Source of the DNA: Paralithodes platypus | Lineage: Eukaryota; Arthropoda; Malacostraca; Decapoda; Lithodidae | DNA: 64,000 nt | Assembly: GCA_032716605.1 (NCBI GenBank) | Contig: CM064509.1 | Coordinates: 39,466,924 to 39,530,923 of the forward strand | Direction: 5' to 3' | Shown: one piece after another, positions 45,335 to 55,286 of the stretch | Layout: every line of letters starts with the position of its first letter | How positions within the stretch are numbered: the stretch's first letter is position 1 | Translations under genes and position numbers: made by a program | Notes under the pieces: model-generated | What the model was told of the DNA's origin: nothing | Databases searched by the model: none | Seen by the model: only the letters and a program-made list of their open reading frames with translations

Positions 45335-48215
45335 ATGGACAGTACGCCAAATAGTGATTCCGCTGTGTCCGATACCGTGCTTCCTACGACGCCCTTGCTA
45401 GTTCGTCGCGCCTTACCCCGACGCCATCGCCTAAATGTGTTATCTCCCGGAGGTATTGAGACGACATTGAGACTATATGAGCGTGCTGATGCCAAGTATA
45501 TTGTTGATGATATAGTCAGTGACGACTCCAGTAATTATAAGTCGAGTGATTATGGCCATGAGAGTGACAAAGAAGAGCAATTCCTGGGATTTGCGAGAGA
45601 ACATGACAGTGATGAGTGATGAAGGTGATGTACCAGTTGTTGAGGAAGCTGGTTTACCTAAAGACAGTGAACTTGAGAGAGTGAGTGAGTGGGAGAGTTC
45701 AAGGTCACTCACCAAATTTCGCATAAGTGACACGACGCCAAGCCCTTCCCCAGGTAAATCGCCTTTCAAGCTACACTTATAAGCAGAAAATACTTGAGAA
45801 GGCGGCCGCGGCAGCTAGGGAACAAGCAAAAATACTTGGTGAGGATGAGGCTGTGAGTGAGGGTGAGCGTGGTGACCCTTCTCGCCCGCCATTGTCTCCC
45901 TTATCTACCAACGCCACCCAAGATGACCCGGATGCCCCGCATTCTTCCCCACCACCCCCACCACTGCCAAGGGTTGAGGACCCCCCACTTTCGGCCTATT
46001 TGCCTCCTAGGTCCTCCGACAGGAGACGTACTGCTGCCGAAAAGGGGAAAGGCAGGAAATATACCAAAAAAATTAAGAAAAGTAAGAGAATTTTGTTCGC
46101 AGCTCCCGCGGCGTCCACCCCTGCCGGCCCCAGCGATACGCCCCCGCAACTTTCCCCACGGTCCTCCCCACCTCTCCCGCCTTCAACATGTCTTCCTGAA
46201 GAAGTCTTTGAGCTCGCATCACCAATACCTGGGCCTAGTGACAGTGAAGCATTGCTTTCTGTCATTCGTCGCAGGCCAAGGAGCCCAGGACCTCGGGGGG
46301 ACACAGCCTCACCTGCCACTCCTTCCCCACCTCGCCCACCCGCACGCCGCCCACGCATCACTCGTTCCCCGCCAGTTTATGTGGGGGCCACTGATGATGA
46401 AGGGCACCTCTCTGAAGACCCTGGCCATGATTACATAGGTCCACCGTCAGGGCAAGATGACCACTCTGACGATGACTATATGGACATCGACAGCCCTAGA
46501 CCCATCCGCTTGGCCCGGCGTCGTGCTGCCCGTCGTGCTGCCCGACGCCCTGACCGACGCCCTCGCCGCCCTAGGGCGCGGGCCTCCCGAGTTGGCCGTG
46601 GGCGTGCTGGGCCACCAGCTGGAGCTCCTCGTCAGCGTAGACAAGACCCATTCTACGTTTTTCAGTGGCAAGACGTAGTTGATGGGGATGGATACAACCC
46701 TGATGTGCCAGCTTTTGATGAGGTACTGGAGGGTTCAGGCATTACCCCCAATTTTCCTGCAGGCCCCAATGCTCCACCACACAAACTATTTGAGGCCTTC
46801 TTTGATGAGGAGGTGGTAGGCTATGTTGTCAAAGAGACAAATAAGCAGCACCAATACCAGGTCCACTTTTTGGGCAAGGTGACCAAGGGCCACATGAGGC
46901 AGTGGACCCCAGTGACTCATAAAGAGTTCATGGTGTTCCTGGCACTCACCATGCTAATGCCTCATGTCAAGAAGCATAGGTTGCCTGACTATTGGATCAC
47001 CAATGATCTCATATCCACCCCTGCCTTCAGGAAATATATGTCTCGCGACCGGTACCTTGATATCCTCGCAGCGCTCCATCTTGTCACCAACCTTGACGTC
47101 CACCTCCCAGACAAGCTGTGGAAGATTAGGACGTTGTACGAGATGATGCGAGAACGCTTCACCTCCTACTTCAAGCCCTTCCGCAAGGTTGTCATTGACG
47201 AGTCTCTTGTGCTGTTCCGGGGAAAACTCAGCTTCCGGCAGTACATCCCCTCAAAAAGACATCGCTTTGGCATAAAATTCTTTGTGCTGTGCGACTGCCA
47301 AACTGGCTATGTCCTGGACTTCCTGGTCTACAGCGGGAAGGAAGGGGACTTGCTTGTGGACCCCCTCATTGGCTTTGGCGGAGCAGTGGTGCAAGCCATG
47401 ATGGACCGCTACTTTCATAAGAATCACGTCCTCTACACAGACAATTATTACACGTCCCCCACTCTCTCACAGTACCTGCATGAGCGCAAGACGGGGACTG
47501 TAGGCACAGTACGAGGGAAAAGGAAGGGCATGCCACCTTTCCCTCCAAAGACCAAAAAAGGTGATGTGTTCAAGAAGAAGTCGGGGCCCATTCTGGCTAT
47601 CCACTGGCACGACCAGCGGAAGGTCAACCTCCTGACCACCATCCACAAGGGGAAATGGTGGAGACTGGCAAGGTGGATCGCCGCACCCAGGCCAGGGTGA
47701 CCAAGCCCGATGCTGTCCTAGACTACAACATCAACATGAGGCTGGTGGACAAGTCCGACATGCAGATAGGCTTCATTGACTGCCTGCGTACCTCGTGCAG
47801 ATGGTACAAAAAGTTCTTTCTGCATATGGTGAACATGTCAGTTCTGAATGCCTACAATATATACAAGCTTCGGAATGTGAACACACCCATGAAGTTCAAT
47901 AGCCTGCGGAGGTTCCAAAAGCAGGTGTTGACTGAGCTCCTGGAGAAGTATGCTACGCCACAGAGGGCAGTGGCACATCCTGGGCCTGCCGTTATTGACC
48001 GCTTGCAGTGTGCTCAATACTTGATTAGGCACAGGCTTGGTTCCCTGCCTCAGAATGAATCAGGAAGAACGCAGCAGAAGCGGTGCCATGTCTGCTACAA
48101 CAGCAGGGTGAGGCCGAGGTCAGGTAAAAACTCAACCATGGAGTGTGTGGAGTGCAAGGTGGCACTCTGTGCTTTAGAGTGCTTCTTTGATTACCACTCC
48201 AAGCTGGAGTTCTAA
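45335..48215 (+). pseudogene. piggyBac transposase (frameshifted)
   Basis: Cut-and-paste DDE/D transposase specific for TTAA, acting in the nucleus on the element's ends. The ATG at 45335 begins 'MDSTPNSDSAVSDTVLP'. The N-terminal 330 or so residues are acidic, then P/S/R-rich. The transposase core starts near 46780 ('HKLFEAFFDEEVVGYVV'). Catalytic Asp are in 'VIDESLVLFRG' (47197-47199), 'YTDNYYTS' (47440-47442) and 'RLVDKSDM' (47748-47750 or 47757-47759). The C-terminal Cys-rich domain is 'RCHVCYNS...MECVECKVALCALEC...H'. Three frame changes, near 45612, 45765 and 47660 (a G-run), break about 960 codons; no internal stop lies in the long central frame 45727-47700. It may be a young copy with few errors. 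Confidence 0.92.
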
Positions 48216-48482
48216 TAATCATACTGAAAGTGCCAAATAAAATGACAATATGTACACTATATATATATAGGCAAAAAGTGGAAGAAAACCAATTTATTGT
48301 TATACAAAAGTCATGTATTATGAGAAAATTGATACAAATACAATTACACCATAATAATATGTGAAAGTGACACATATGTATATACCAAGTGACATTCATA
48401 TGATTAGAACCTATAGAAATATAGAAATCAGTGAAAAAAGACACAATAAATTGTATATAAAACATTTACAAATCATATAACT

Positions 48483-49013
48483 AAGTGAAAGTGACACAAG
48501 ACCTAATATTTGATGGCCAAAGTATAATAAACACCTGTGATAACGAATAATCAGTGCCTAATACAACAATAACCTACCTCAATTACTAATAAAATGTACG
48601 GTATCGAGTGAAAATTAGCATTATCAGTGACAGTGACACTCTCTAAAGCATATTTGTCAAAGTGAAAGTGACACAAGACCTAATATTTGATGGCCAAAGT
48701 ATAATAAACACCTGTGATAACGAATAATCGGTGCCTAATACAACAATAACCTACCTCAATTACTAATAAAATGTACGGTATCGAGTGAAAATTAGCATTA
48801 TCAGTGACAGTGACACTCTCTAAAGCATATTTATCAAAGTGAAAGTGACACAAGACACAATACTTGATGGCCAAAGTATAATAAACCTGTAATAACGAAT
48901 AATCAGTGCCTAGTATAACAATAACCTACCTCAATTACTAATAAAATGTACGGTATCGAGTGAAAATTAGCAATATCAGTGACAGTGATACCCTAATAAA
49001 CATACTTTATATA
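48483..49013. repeat. 177-bp direct repeat, 3 copies, inside piggyBac
   Basis: Copies start with 'aagtgaaagtgacacaag' at 48483, 48660 and 48837; the third is slightly diverged. All lie between the transposase stop and the right end. The unit has many 'gtgacag/agtgaaagtgac' motifs that could be transposase or host-factor binding sites (inference). Confidence 0.93.
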
Positions 49014-49534
49014 ATTGGCCTCAAAATAACTATAAAAATATCAAATAAACATCACATTCTCAATATCAAACACTAAAATCGTCTAAGGGAGATAAATACT
49101 TTGGCGCGACGAGCGGCTCGGTGCGTCGTAGCCATGGCCGGGGCGACGCGTCCGAACGCGGGAAGAATTTGCCGCCGAAAAGCACTCGTCTTCCCGCGCT
49201 CACCATTATGCAACCAGATGGGCTAGAGACCTCTACTCAACGCCATTCGACAGAGGAAGGTTTGTGGAACATTATTCTTTTTTATTCATAACATTACATG
49301 CCATATTCATTGAATTACAGAGGAGTAACATACCCCAAAGATCGTCAAAACACCTGGTACCACAGCACAGTCGCGAGCTATAGCCCCGGGGCTGGAGGGT
49401 TAATGCAAAAAAAAAAAAAAAATCCGTGGATAAAAAGTATATAGCAATGAAGCATAGAATGATAGGAACCCAAAACTACCATTAGAAATGAGATCCCAGC
49501 TGTGGTGCGACTCGTAAATATTGACCAGAAAAAT

Positions 49535-50767
49535 AAACAAAACACTAGAATTAACTAGTGAAAAAAAAGGCTGTCCGGGGTCTCTTCAATTTTTACCCTT
49601 AAGATTGATGGATAGGCTAATGTTTTTGTTTTATTTTCTAATGGGGTTCATACAAAAACACACCTAAACCCCCCCCCCCCAAAAAACAAGGACAACAAAT
49701 AATGGTACAATTTTAGTTACTGGACACCTATTTGACAGGTACCACCGAGGATTTAATACATATTTTTTTTCGGTTTCCACGCATCCAACACTAAGCTACA
49801 CCTTTTTCTGGTCCGGTAATAGCATTGAAAACGATATAATAAACGATATAATAACTTTTTAAATGTAGTTTTCGACGAGAATAAAACGGCGCATTTGTGC
49901 CGAAAATCAGCGGCGGGGCGGAGTCCGTCGTCGCTTCGGATCGTCGCGGTTTGTTTACCCAGGACGCTCGAGGTTACTACGGCCAGCTGTTTTACTTGCC
50001 CCCTGCTGGCCACATACATGACGATTATTATAATTCACAGGGGGGGGGGGTGAGGGGGGGGGGCAGAGCCCCCCTTCAACCATGTCCTGTATCCCACGGC
50101 CTATAACGCAAGTCTTTATAAAAAAATGGACCCAACAACTGGTTATATAAGCTTAGCAATTTGAAGTCAACCGCCAAGGCGGCGGGACCGGGAAGTCACT
50201 CCGAGCGTAAAGTAAACAAAGCGACGCTACTGAGTTGTCTTTATATTTTGTCTCATATTATCATTATTAAAGTGTCCCCATTGCTTTTTTAGTGTTTCGT
50301 ACACCAGAAAAGGGTGTAGCTTGGTGTTGGATGCGTGGAAACCGAAAAAAAAAATATGTATTAAATCGTTGGCGGTACCTGTCAAATAGGTGTCCAGTAA
50401 CTAAAATCGTACCAAAATAATAAATAGGCCTACTTGTAAAAATCGTCCCTGGTGTAAAACTGCATTTTTACACTAGGCTATTTTGGGAAAATATCAAGGA
50501 AACTGGCCAACTTTTAGCCTATTTTGTGATTTTTTGTTTTGGTTTTAGCTAGTTTTCATCATTATACAGTGGTTGTCATTAATTAGAATCTCCAGAAATT
50601 TGTTTTTCCCCATTAGGCCTATCCAACAATCTTAAGATACGGCCCCCGATAGTGGGGAGGGCTATGAAGTACAGGGAAATTGAGGGGTAAAAGGCGAAAA
50701 TAAGGGGTAATATTGGAAGAACTCTGAATTTAAAATAGGCCCTAGGCTATTGAAAATTTAAAAAAAC
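49535..50767. repeat. dispersed repeats and G/C stem-loop fragment
   Basis: No gene seen. 'ggctgtccggggtctcttca' (49570), an inverted copy of the 33960-34100 region (49700-49930), a G1 interior fragment with G/C runs (49990-50100), inverted 'agcgtcgctttgtttactt' (50205-50230), and the direct-orientation dispersed repeat (50320-50660). Confidence 0.6.
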
Positions 50768-51184
50768 GGTCAATATACAGGAGGCGCTACAATATAGGTA
50801 GCAAAATTATAATGGTAGTTTTGGGTTCCTATCATCATATGCTTCATTTCTATATGTTTTTTATCCCCGGGAAAAAAAAAAAAAATCTTGGGTTTTTTAT
50901 TTTTTTCTTGGATTTTTTTTTTTTTTTTTTTTTATTAACCTAACCAAAAAACCTAACCTAACCTAAATGTATTTGGGGGCTATTAGGTTAGGTTAGGTTA
51001 GGTGTTTTGGTTAGGTTAATGACCAAAACAAAAAATCCCAAGAAAACAAATGAAAAATCCCAAGATTTGTTTTTTGTTTCCCCGGGGATAAAAAGTATAT
51101 AGAAATGAAGCATATGATGATAGGAACCCAAAACTACCATTATAATGTTGCTACCTATATTGTAGCGCCTCCTGTATATTGACC
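50768..51184. mobile_element. foldback element F2, 417 bp
   Basis: Two long inverted arms meet near 50970. Ends GGTCAATATACAGGAGGCGC on both sides; 8-bp duplication AAAAAAAC at 50760-50767 and 51185-51192. The centre holds opposed CCTAA/TTAGG tracts and 'gtatttgggggctatt'. Confidence 0.93.
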
Positions 51185-51201
51185 AAAAAAACTTAAAATG
51201 G

Positions 51202-51244
51202 AAAAACCCGAGCCAAGTTTTGGCGAAAGTTGGCTCGGGTTTTT
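51202..51244. repeat. 15-bp perfect stem, 13-nt loop
   Basis: 'aaaaacccgagccaa' pairs with 'ttggctcgggttttt' at 51230-51244. Related 'cgagccaagttttggcgaaa' pieces lie near 51730-51810. Function unknown; short inverted repeat in a foldback-rich area. Confidence 0.8.
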
Positions 51245-51258
51245 GCATTTTGAAAAAG

Positions 51259-51289
<31 letters not shown>

Positions 51290-51290
<1 letters not shown>

Positions 51291-51700
51291 GTCAATATTT
51301 ACGAGTCACACCACAGCTGGGATCTCATTTTTAACGGTAGTTTTGGGTTCCAATCATTCTATGCTTCATTGCTATATACTTTTTATCCACCGGGAAAAAA
51401 AAAAAATTCTTTGCTTTTTTTTTTTTTTTTAGCCTTGGGTAGCATTAACCTAACCAAAAAACCTAACCTAACCTAACCTAATAGCCCCCAAATACATTTA
51501 GGTTAGGTTAGGTTAGGGTTTTAGGTTAGGTTAATGCTAAAAATAAATAAAAAAAATAAAAATAAAAATAAAAAAAACAAGAAAAAATTATATTTTCCGG
51601 TGGATAAAAAGTATATAGTAATGAAACATAGAATGATAGGAACCCAAAACTACCATTAGAAATGAGATTCCAGCTGTGGTGTGACTCGTAAATATTGACT
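51290..51700. mobile_element. foldback element F3, 411 bp
   Basis: Ends GGTCAATATTTACGAGTC and, inverted, (A)GTCAATATTTACGAGTC; 8-bp duplication AAAAAAGG at 51282-51289 and 51701-51708. Arms as in F1; the centre carries CCTAA/TTAGG. It contains the intact 'ggttaggttaatgctaaaa' site that piggyBac used in F1. Confidence 0.93.
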
Positions 51701-52559
51701 AAAAAAGGCAGTAGGCTAATTGAATTTCGAAACTTGGCTCGGGGTTTCATGTTTTTTAAACCCATAAAACCCGAAATGTGCAAAACCCGAGCCAGTAGGC
51801 CCTATTTGGCGAAAGTTAACCTAACCTAACCTAACCCAACTAAACAACAAACTATCAAAAAAACGTAACCTAATTAAGCTATCGTATGGCTGGAAAAAAA
51901 AACACGCCGTCTATAGGAGAGTCTTGACAACATTTTAAAGGTAGGAAGACATGCTGTTACCGCTTTTTAAATAGGTTTTACCGAACGTTGAAACATATAT
52001 TAATACGAAGTATAGGTTATGTTCATTCGATGGGCGACTTCCAAATTTCCAGGAAAATTCGTAGCCGGTTTCCTTGATAAATACCCTATATTTTGTTTAC
52101 GAAATTATTCCAAGGCCAGCTGTTATTTGCCCCCTGATGGTAATATATAGGCTAGATGATGACAAGTAATGGGGGGTTGTATCCCACGGCCAGCTGTTGG
52201 GTAAATTGTTTTGTTACCGGCCTTGGGATACAATAATAGGTTGAGCCAGATTGAGGGGGGCTTTGTCCCCCTCAACTCAACCCAACCCATGACTTGCTAT
52301 CATCATCACACATCCAGAGAGGCTAGCCTATAGCCTAATCAATGGCCCTAACCTGTAAGAGCTTTAACACATACATATGATTAATTCGTGGCCACCCCCT
52401 CAGGAATGAATTTGTCTGGAAATAAATAGGTAATTAGACGGTATGCCGCTCATTTAATGTCCTGAGGTGTAAGTCACAGATGTAAACAAACCTACGATTC
52501 TGATAATCAACCTTACATTCTTTACTGCTGCTACTGCAGACTTAATTACAACTTCGTAC
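51701..52559. repeat. dispersed repeat fragments
   Basis: No gene seen. Two G1 interior fragments ('ttgccccctgatgg' near 52125 and the inverted G/C version at 52220-52310), and sequence resembling the 43.9 kb duplication near 51960-52010. Confidence 0.5.
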
Positions 52560-52739
52560 AATGATCCAACATCTGGAGGTTAACTTACCACTTATAGACG
52601 ATCCATGGAATCATTGTAACTTATTAAAACGACGAAATACCCGACGGACACACACATTATCTAGAAACACGCGTTGGTACTTGGATAACTCAGAATTATC
52701 AACACGAGTCAAGCGAGAGATTCTTTTTTGGGTAAAGTA
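52560..52739 (+). CDS. weak candidate: 59-codon ORF, possible exon
   Basis: ATG at 52560 opens 59 codons ('MIQHLEVNLPLIDDPWNHCN'...'ELSTRVKREILFWVK') to TAA at 52737-52739. The region does not match any repeat in the window and the composition is protein-like. A possible splice donor (GTAAAG) lies at 52731-52736, right after the codon for W. I do not recognise the product. It could be a host exon, a decayed transposon exon or chance. Confidence 0.25.
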
Positions 52740-53945
52740 ATATGAAATTTAGGAATATAAATGATTGTAAATGTGTATTTTATATTCAAACTAACGAGAT
52801 GATCGAGATATATAAATATACAACTAAAATTAATTACAAAGGACACTCGGTTGAACCTGACACAAGAGCGGCAAAATTCGAAGTGTCAAACGGCAAACAG
52901 GCAAACTACCGAACAATTCCATACTTATGATACAGACAGCCGGTGCATATCCTCCACATGCCGTTTTTTTTGTAACATGAAATACATCATGGAGTTTTAG
53001 AGGCGACTTTTTTATAATTCGTTCGTGAATTTTAAACTATTTGACACACTTGCAACCTAATATTGGTTGTTGGTGGGAAAAGTCGAGGCCTCGAGGTAGC
53101 CTACGTGTTTCGAGTCACTATGTGAATCTTTATATTGCAGCTAAGCTCCGAAGCATCTTTATCAATTCTAGAGTGCAGTAGCCTATAATTTCGTTCAGCT
53201 TTGATGCAGCTTCAAAATATTGTTGAGATTCATGTGATGGTGACTGTATTGTATTATATCAATTAGCCATAACCTAATAGCTATATGCATACCCATTTGA
53301 ATTTGTAATATTGTATCGAGCCTTAACTAGACAATACAATTCTTCATTATTCCCTAGATGCTTCAGACCTTGGTTTAAAAGGTTCAAAGAGTCAATGAAG
53401 CATATATGTGTTCTGGCTCACAACTTAATTACGTGTTGTAGTAAAATGGTTCCCCGTAAAATTTATTATTTTTGTATTATTGTTATTTTTTTTTAGAAAG
53501 GAGTCATTAGCTGTGTCACTGATCATCAATACATATCATCACCATCATCACAACTGCTACCATAAACCCCACTACTAGGCTGTAGCCTAATCACCATCAT
53601 CACTACTTTTGTTTTGTTTTAAATAGTTTAACCAAACCACTGAATTCTCCAAAAGAACTCTCATAGGGCTGAACCAAATGATTAGATCAAGATGGACAAC
53701 TAATAAAGTTAAGATAGCCTAATTAAGGAAGGGCAGGAGGTGAACAAATCTAGGAAGGTGAAGACACGCTGTTTTTCTCGCCATTTCACCAGTTCAGCCG
53801 GACCACATGAGCTCCACAGCAGAGCTCTCATAGGGAAGGGCCGAAGGATGAGGCAAGAACTGCCACACTGCAGCACCAACGAAGAAGTGATCAAGGGCAA
53901 AGAATGAAAGATCAGGACTAAGTTAGAACAAAAGTCACAGCGAGA
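52740..53945. other. apparently unique AT-rich sequence
   Basis: No repeat match inside the window and no recognisable gene. A short (CAT)n-type stretch lies at about 53520-53610. Together with 52330-52740 this is the longest stretch here without an identified transposable element. Confidence 0.4.
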
Positions 53946-54003
53946 TGCTGGTGTAGTGACTAGCGTCTTGGACTTCCACTCAGAAGGTCCCAGGATCGCG
54001 CCC
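53946..54003 (+). repeat. tRNA-like sequence (SINE head or tRNA pseudogene)
   Basis: 'tgctggtgtagtgactagcg' resembles an A-box region and 'ggtcccaggatcgcgccc' a B-box region, with a 16-nt anticodon-arm-like stretch ('tggacttccactcaga') between. Spacing fits a tRNA-derived RNA polymerase III promoter. A full cloverleaf acceptor was not evident, so a SINE head is more likely. Confidence 0.45.
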
Positions 54004-54014
54004 ATGCACGGCGC

Positions 54015-55125
54015 AGTAAAGGTTTTTCACAAGCTTGCTAAGGTCTCTAAATCCTGGGGCCTAACGATGAACCCAGATAAATGTGTCCACCTAAGATTTT
54101 GTAGGAAATTGATTGGGATGACCTGGGTCATTCTGGTCATTCTATCTTGACAACTCCTTAATCCCTATTAGAGACTCTGCATCCGATCTAGGAATTTTAA
54201 TCGATTCCTCCCTTAAGTTTCATACACACATCTCTAATATTGTCCACAAGGCTGGAGGACTCGCCCATAGTATCCTAAGGTCAACTGTCAACCGGGATGC
54301 CTCCTTTATGATGCCACTATTTATTTCCCATATTAGAATATTCTTCCTCTCTGTGGAACCTTGGGTATTTGGGGGACCTATGACTACTGGAGTCTGTTCA
54401 GAGACGCTGGACTAAATCTATTGGGGGTCTCGAGAATCTTGATTATGGTGAGAGATTGAGGATATTAAACCTATTTTCCATTAAGGGTAGACTTCTTAGG
54501 TATGACATAATTAAGTACTGGCAAATATTTCACGGTCTCTGCTCAATTACTCCTGAAGATGTTTTTGATCGTCCCCAATATTTTGCAACCAGGGGTCACC
54601 CATATAAAATTGCTCACTCGAGATGCCAGCTTGAAATAAGAAAAAAACATTTAATCTTAGATATGTGTCTCTGTGGAACTCTTTGCCCACAGAATTGGTA
54701 TCCCTGACTAACCTATTATCTTTCAAGGCTGCCCTTTCCGACTATCTTGCAGTTTTATATGAATATTCATGATTTTGTTCTCGATGTCACACCTTCTGGC
54801 CTCCTCTACCACTTATACTTGTACCTTGTTTGTTAACGTAGCTGCTTATGATGCACTTTCCAGTCCATAGATTTCTATACTCCCTGTTTTTACTACAAAT
54901 TTTAAATTATCTTTGGGCTGGCGCATCAGCAGTGTGTGGCTTCCGTGGACCCTGACCTACCACTTAGCTCTGGGGTCTGGGAAGCCCACCAGGTAAGAAG
55001 CACCAATTCGTTACCATCCCTCATGAGCAAGGGGATGGGATAGTAGTACAGGACCCCTATGGAAATACGCTTAATCGGCCTTAATTGGGCTATCCTTAGC
55101 TGGCTTAGCATGCGCTAGCTTTAAG
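54015..55125 (+). pseudogene. CR1/L2-like LINE, RT C-terminus and 3' UTR
   Basis: Frames in order: 'SWGLTMNPDKCVHLRF', 'ASDLGILIDSSLKFHTHISN', 'LEYSSSLWN', 'SVQRRWTKSIGGLENLDYGE', 'LRYDIIKYWQIFHGLC', 'VSLWNSLPTELVSLTNLLSF' and 'FKAALSDYLAVLYEYS' (stop near 54770). These are the post-palm and C-terminal signatures of CR1/L2-type reverse transcriptases. At least three frame breaks. The 3' region (54980-55110) matches 4070-4150. It begins right after the tRNA-like sequence. Confidence 0.82.
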
Positions 55126-55286
55126 AACTATTAATGCACTACTGAGGGGAATATATCTAGTCAGAGACCTAACTTTTATCTTTAACTTGGGGACCCTCAG
55201 AGGGCTGCACACGGGTAGTATGATATGCGGGGGTTGTGTGGGGAGTTAAGGGGCTAATGGGAAGGATGAGGATAAGGAGAATTTTT

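Larger units (their letters stand above)
45142..49399 (+). mobile_element. piggyBac transposon, 4258 bp, near-complete
   Basis: TTAA at 45138-45141 and 49400-49403. Ends CCCCTCCACCCCGG and, inverted, CCCTCCAGCCCCGG. 'ccggaagggctcttgaacgc' is repeated just inside the left end. One transposase gene (45335-48215) is followed by about 1.2 kb with a 177-bp triplicated block. The TTAA used is the one in 'ggttaggttaatgc' of the foldback element; the empty version is at about 51530. Confidence 0.95.
44936..49526. mobile_element. foldback element F1, split by piggyBac
   Basis: The left arm runs 44936-45141 and the right arm 49400-49526; the piggyBac lies between. The 8-bp duplication AGAAAAAT is at 44928-44935 and 49527-49534, and an uninterrupted version of the target is seen inverted near 44290-44310. 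The arms begin (T/G)GTCAATATTTACGAGTC and carry 'ccacagctgggatctcattt'. Same family as 50768-51184 and 51290-51700. Confidence 0.92.

Noticed and set aside
45857..46438. 193-codon ORF
   Set aside because: Out-of-frame shadow of the proline-rich piggyBac N-terminal region.
51202..51244. Rho-independent terminator-like hairpin
   Set aside because: Eukaryotic repeat context with no transcription unit; treated as a short inverted repeat only.
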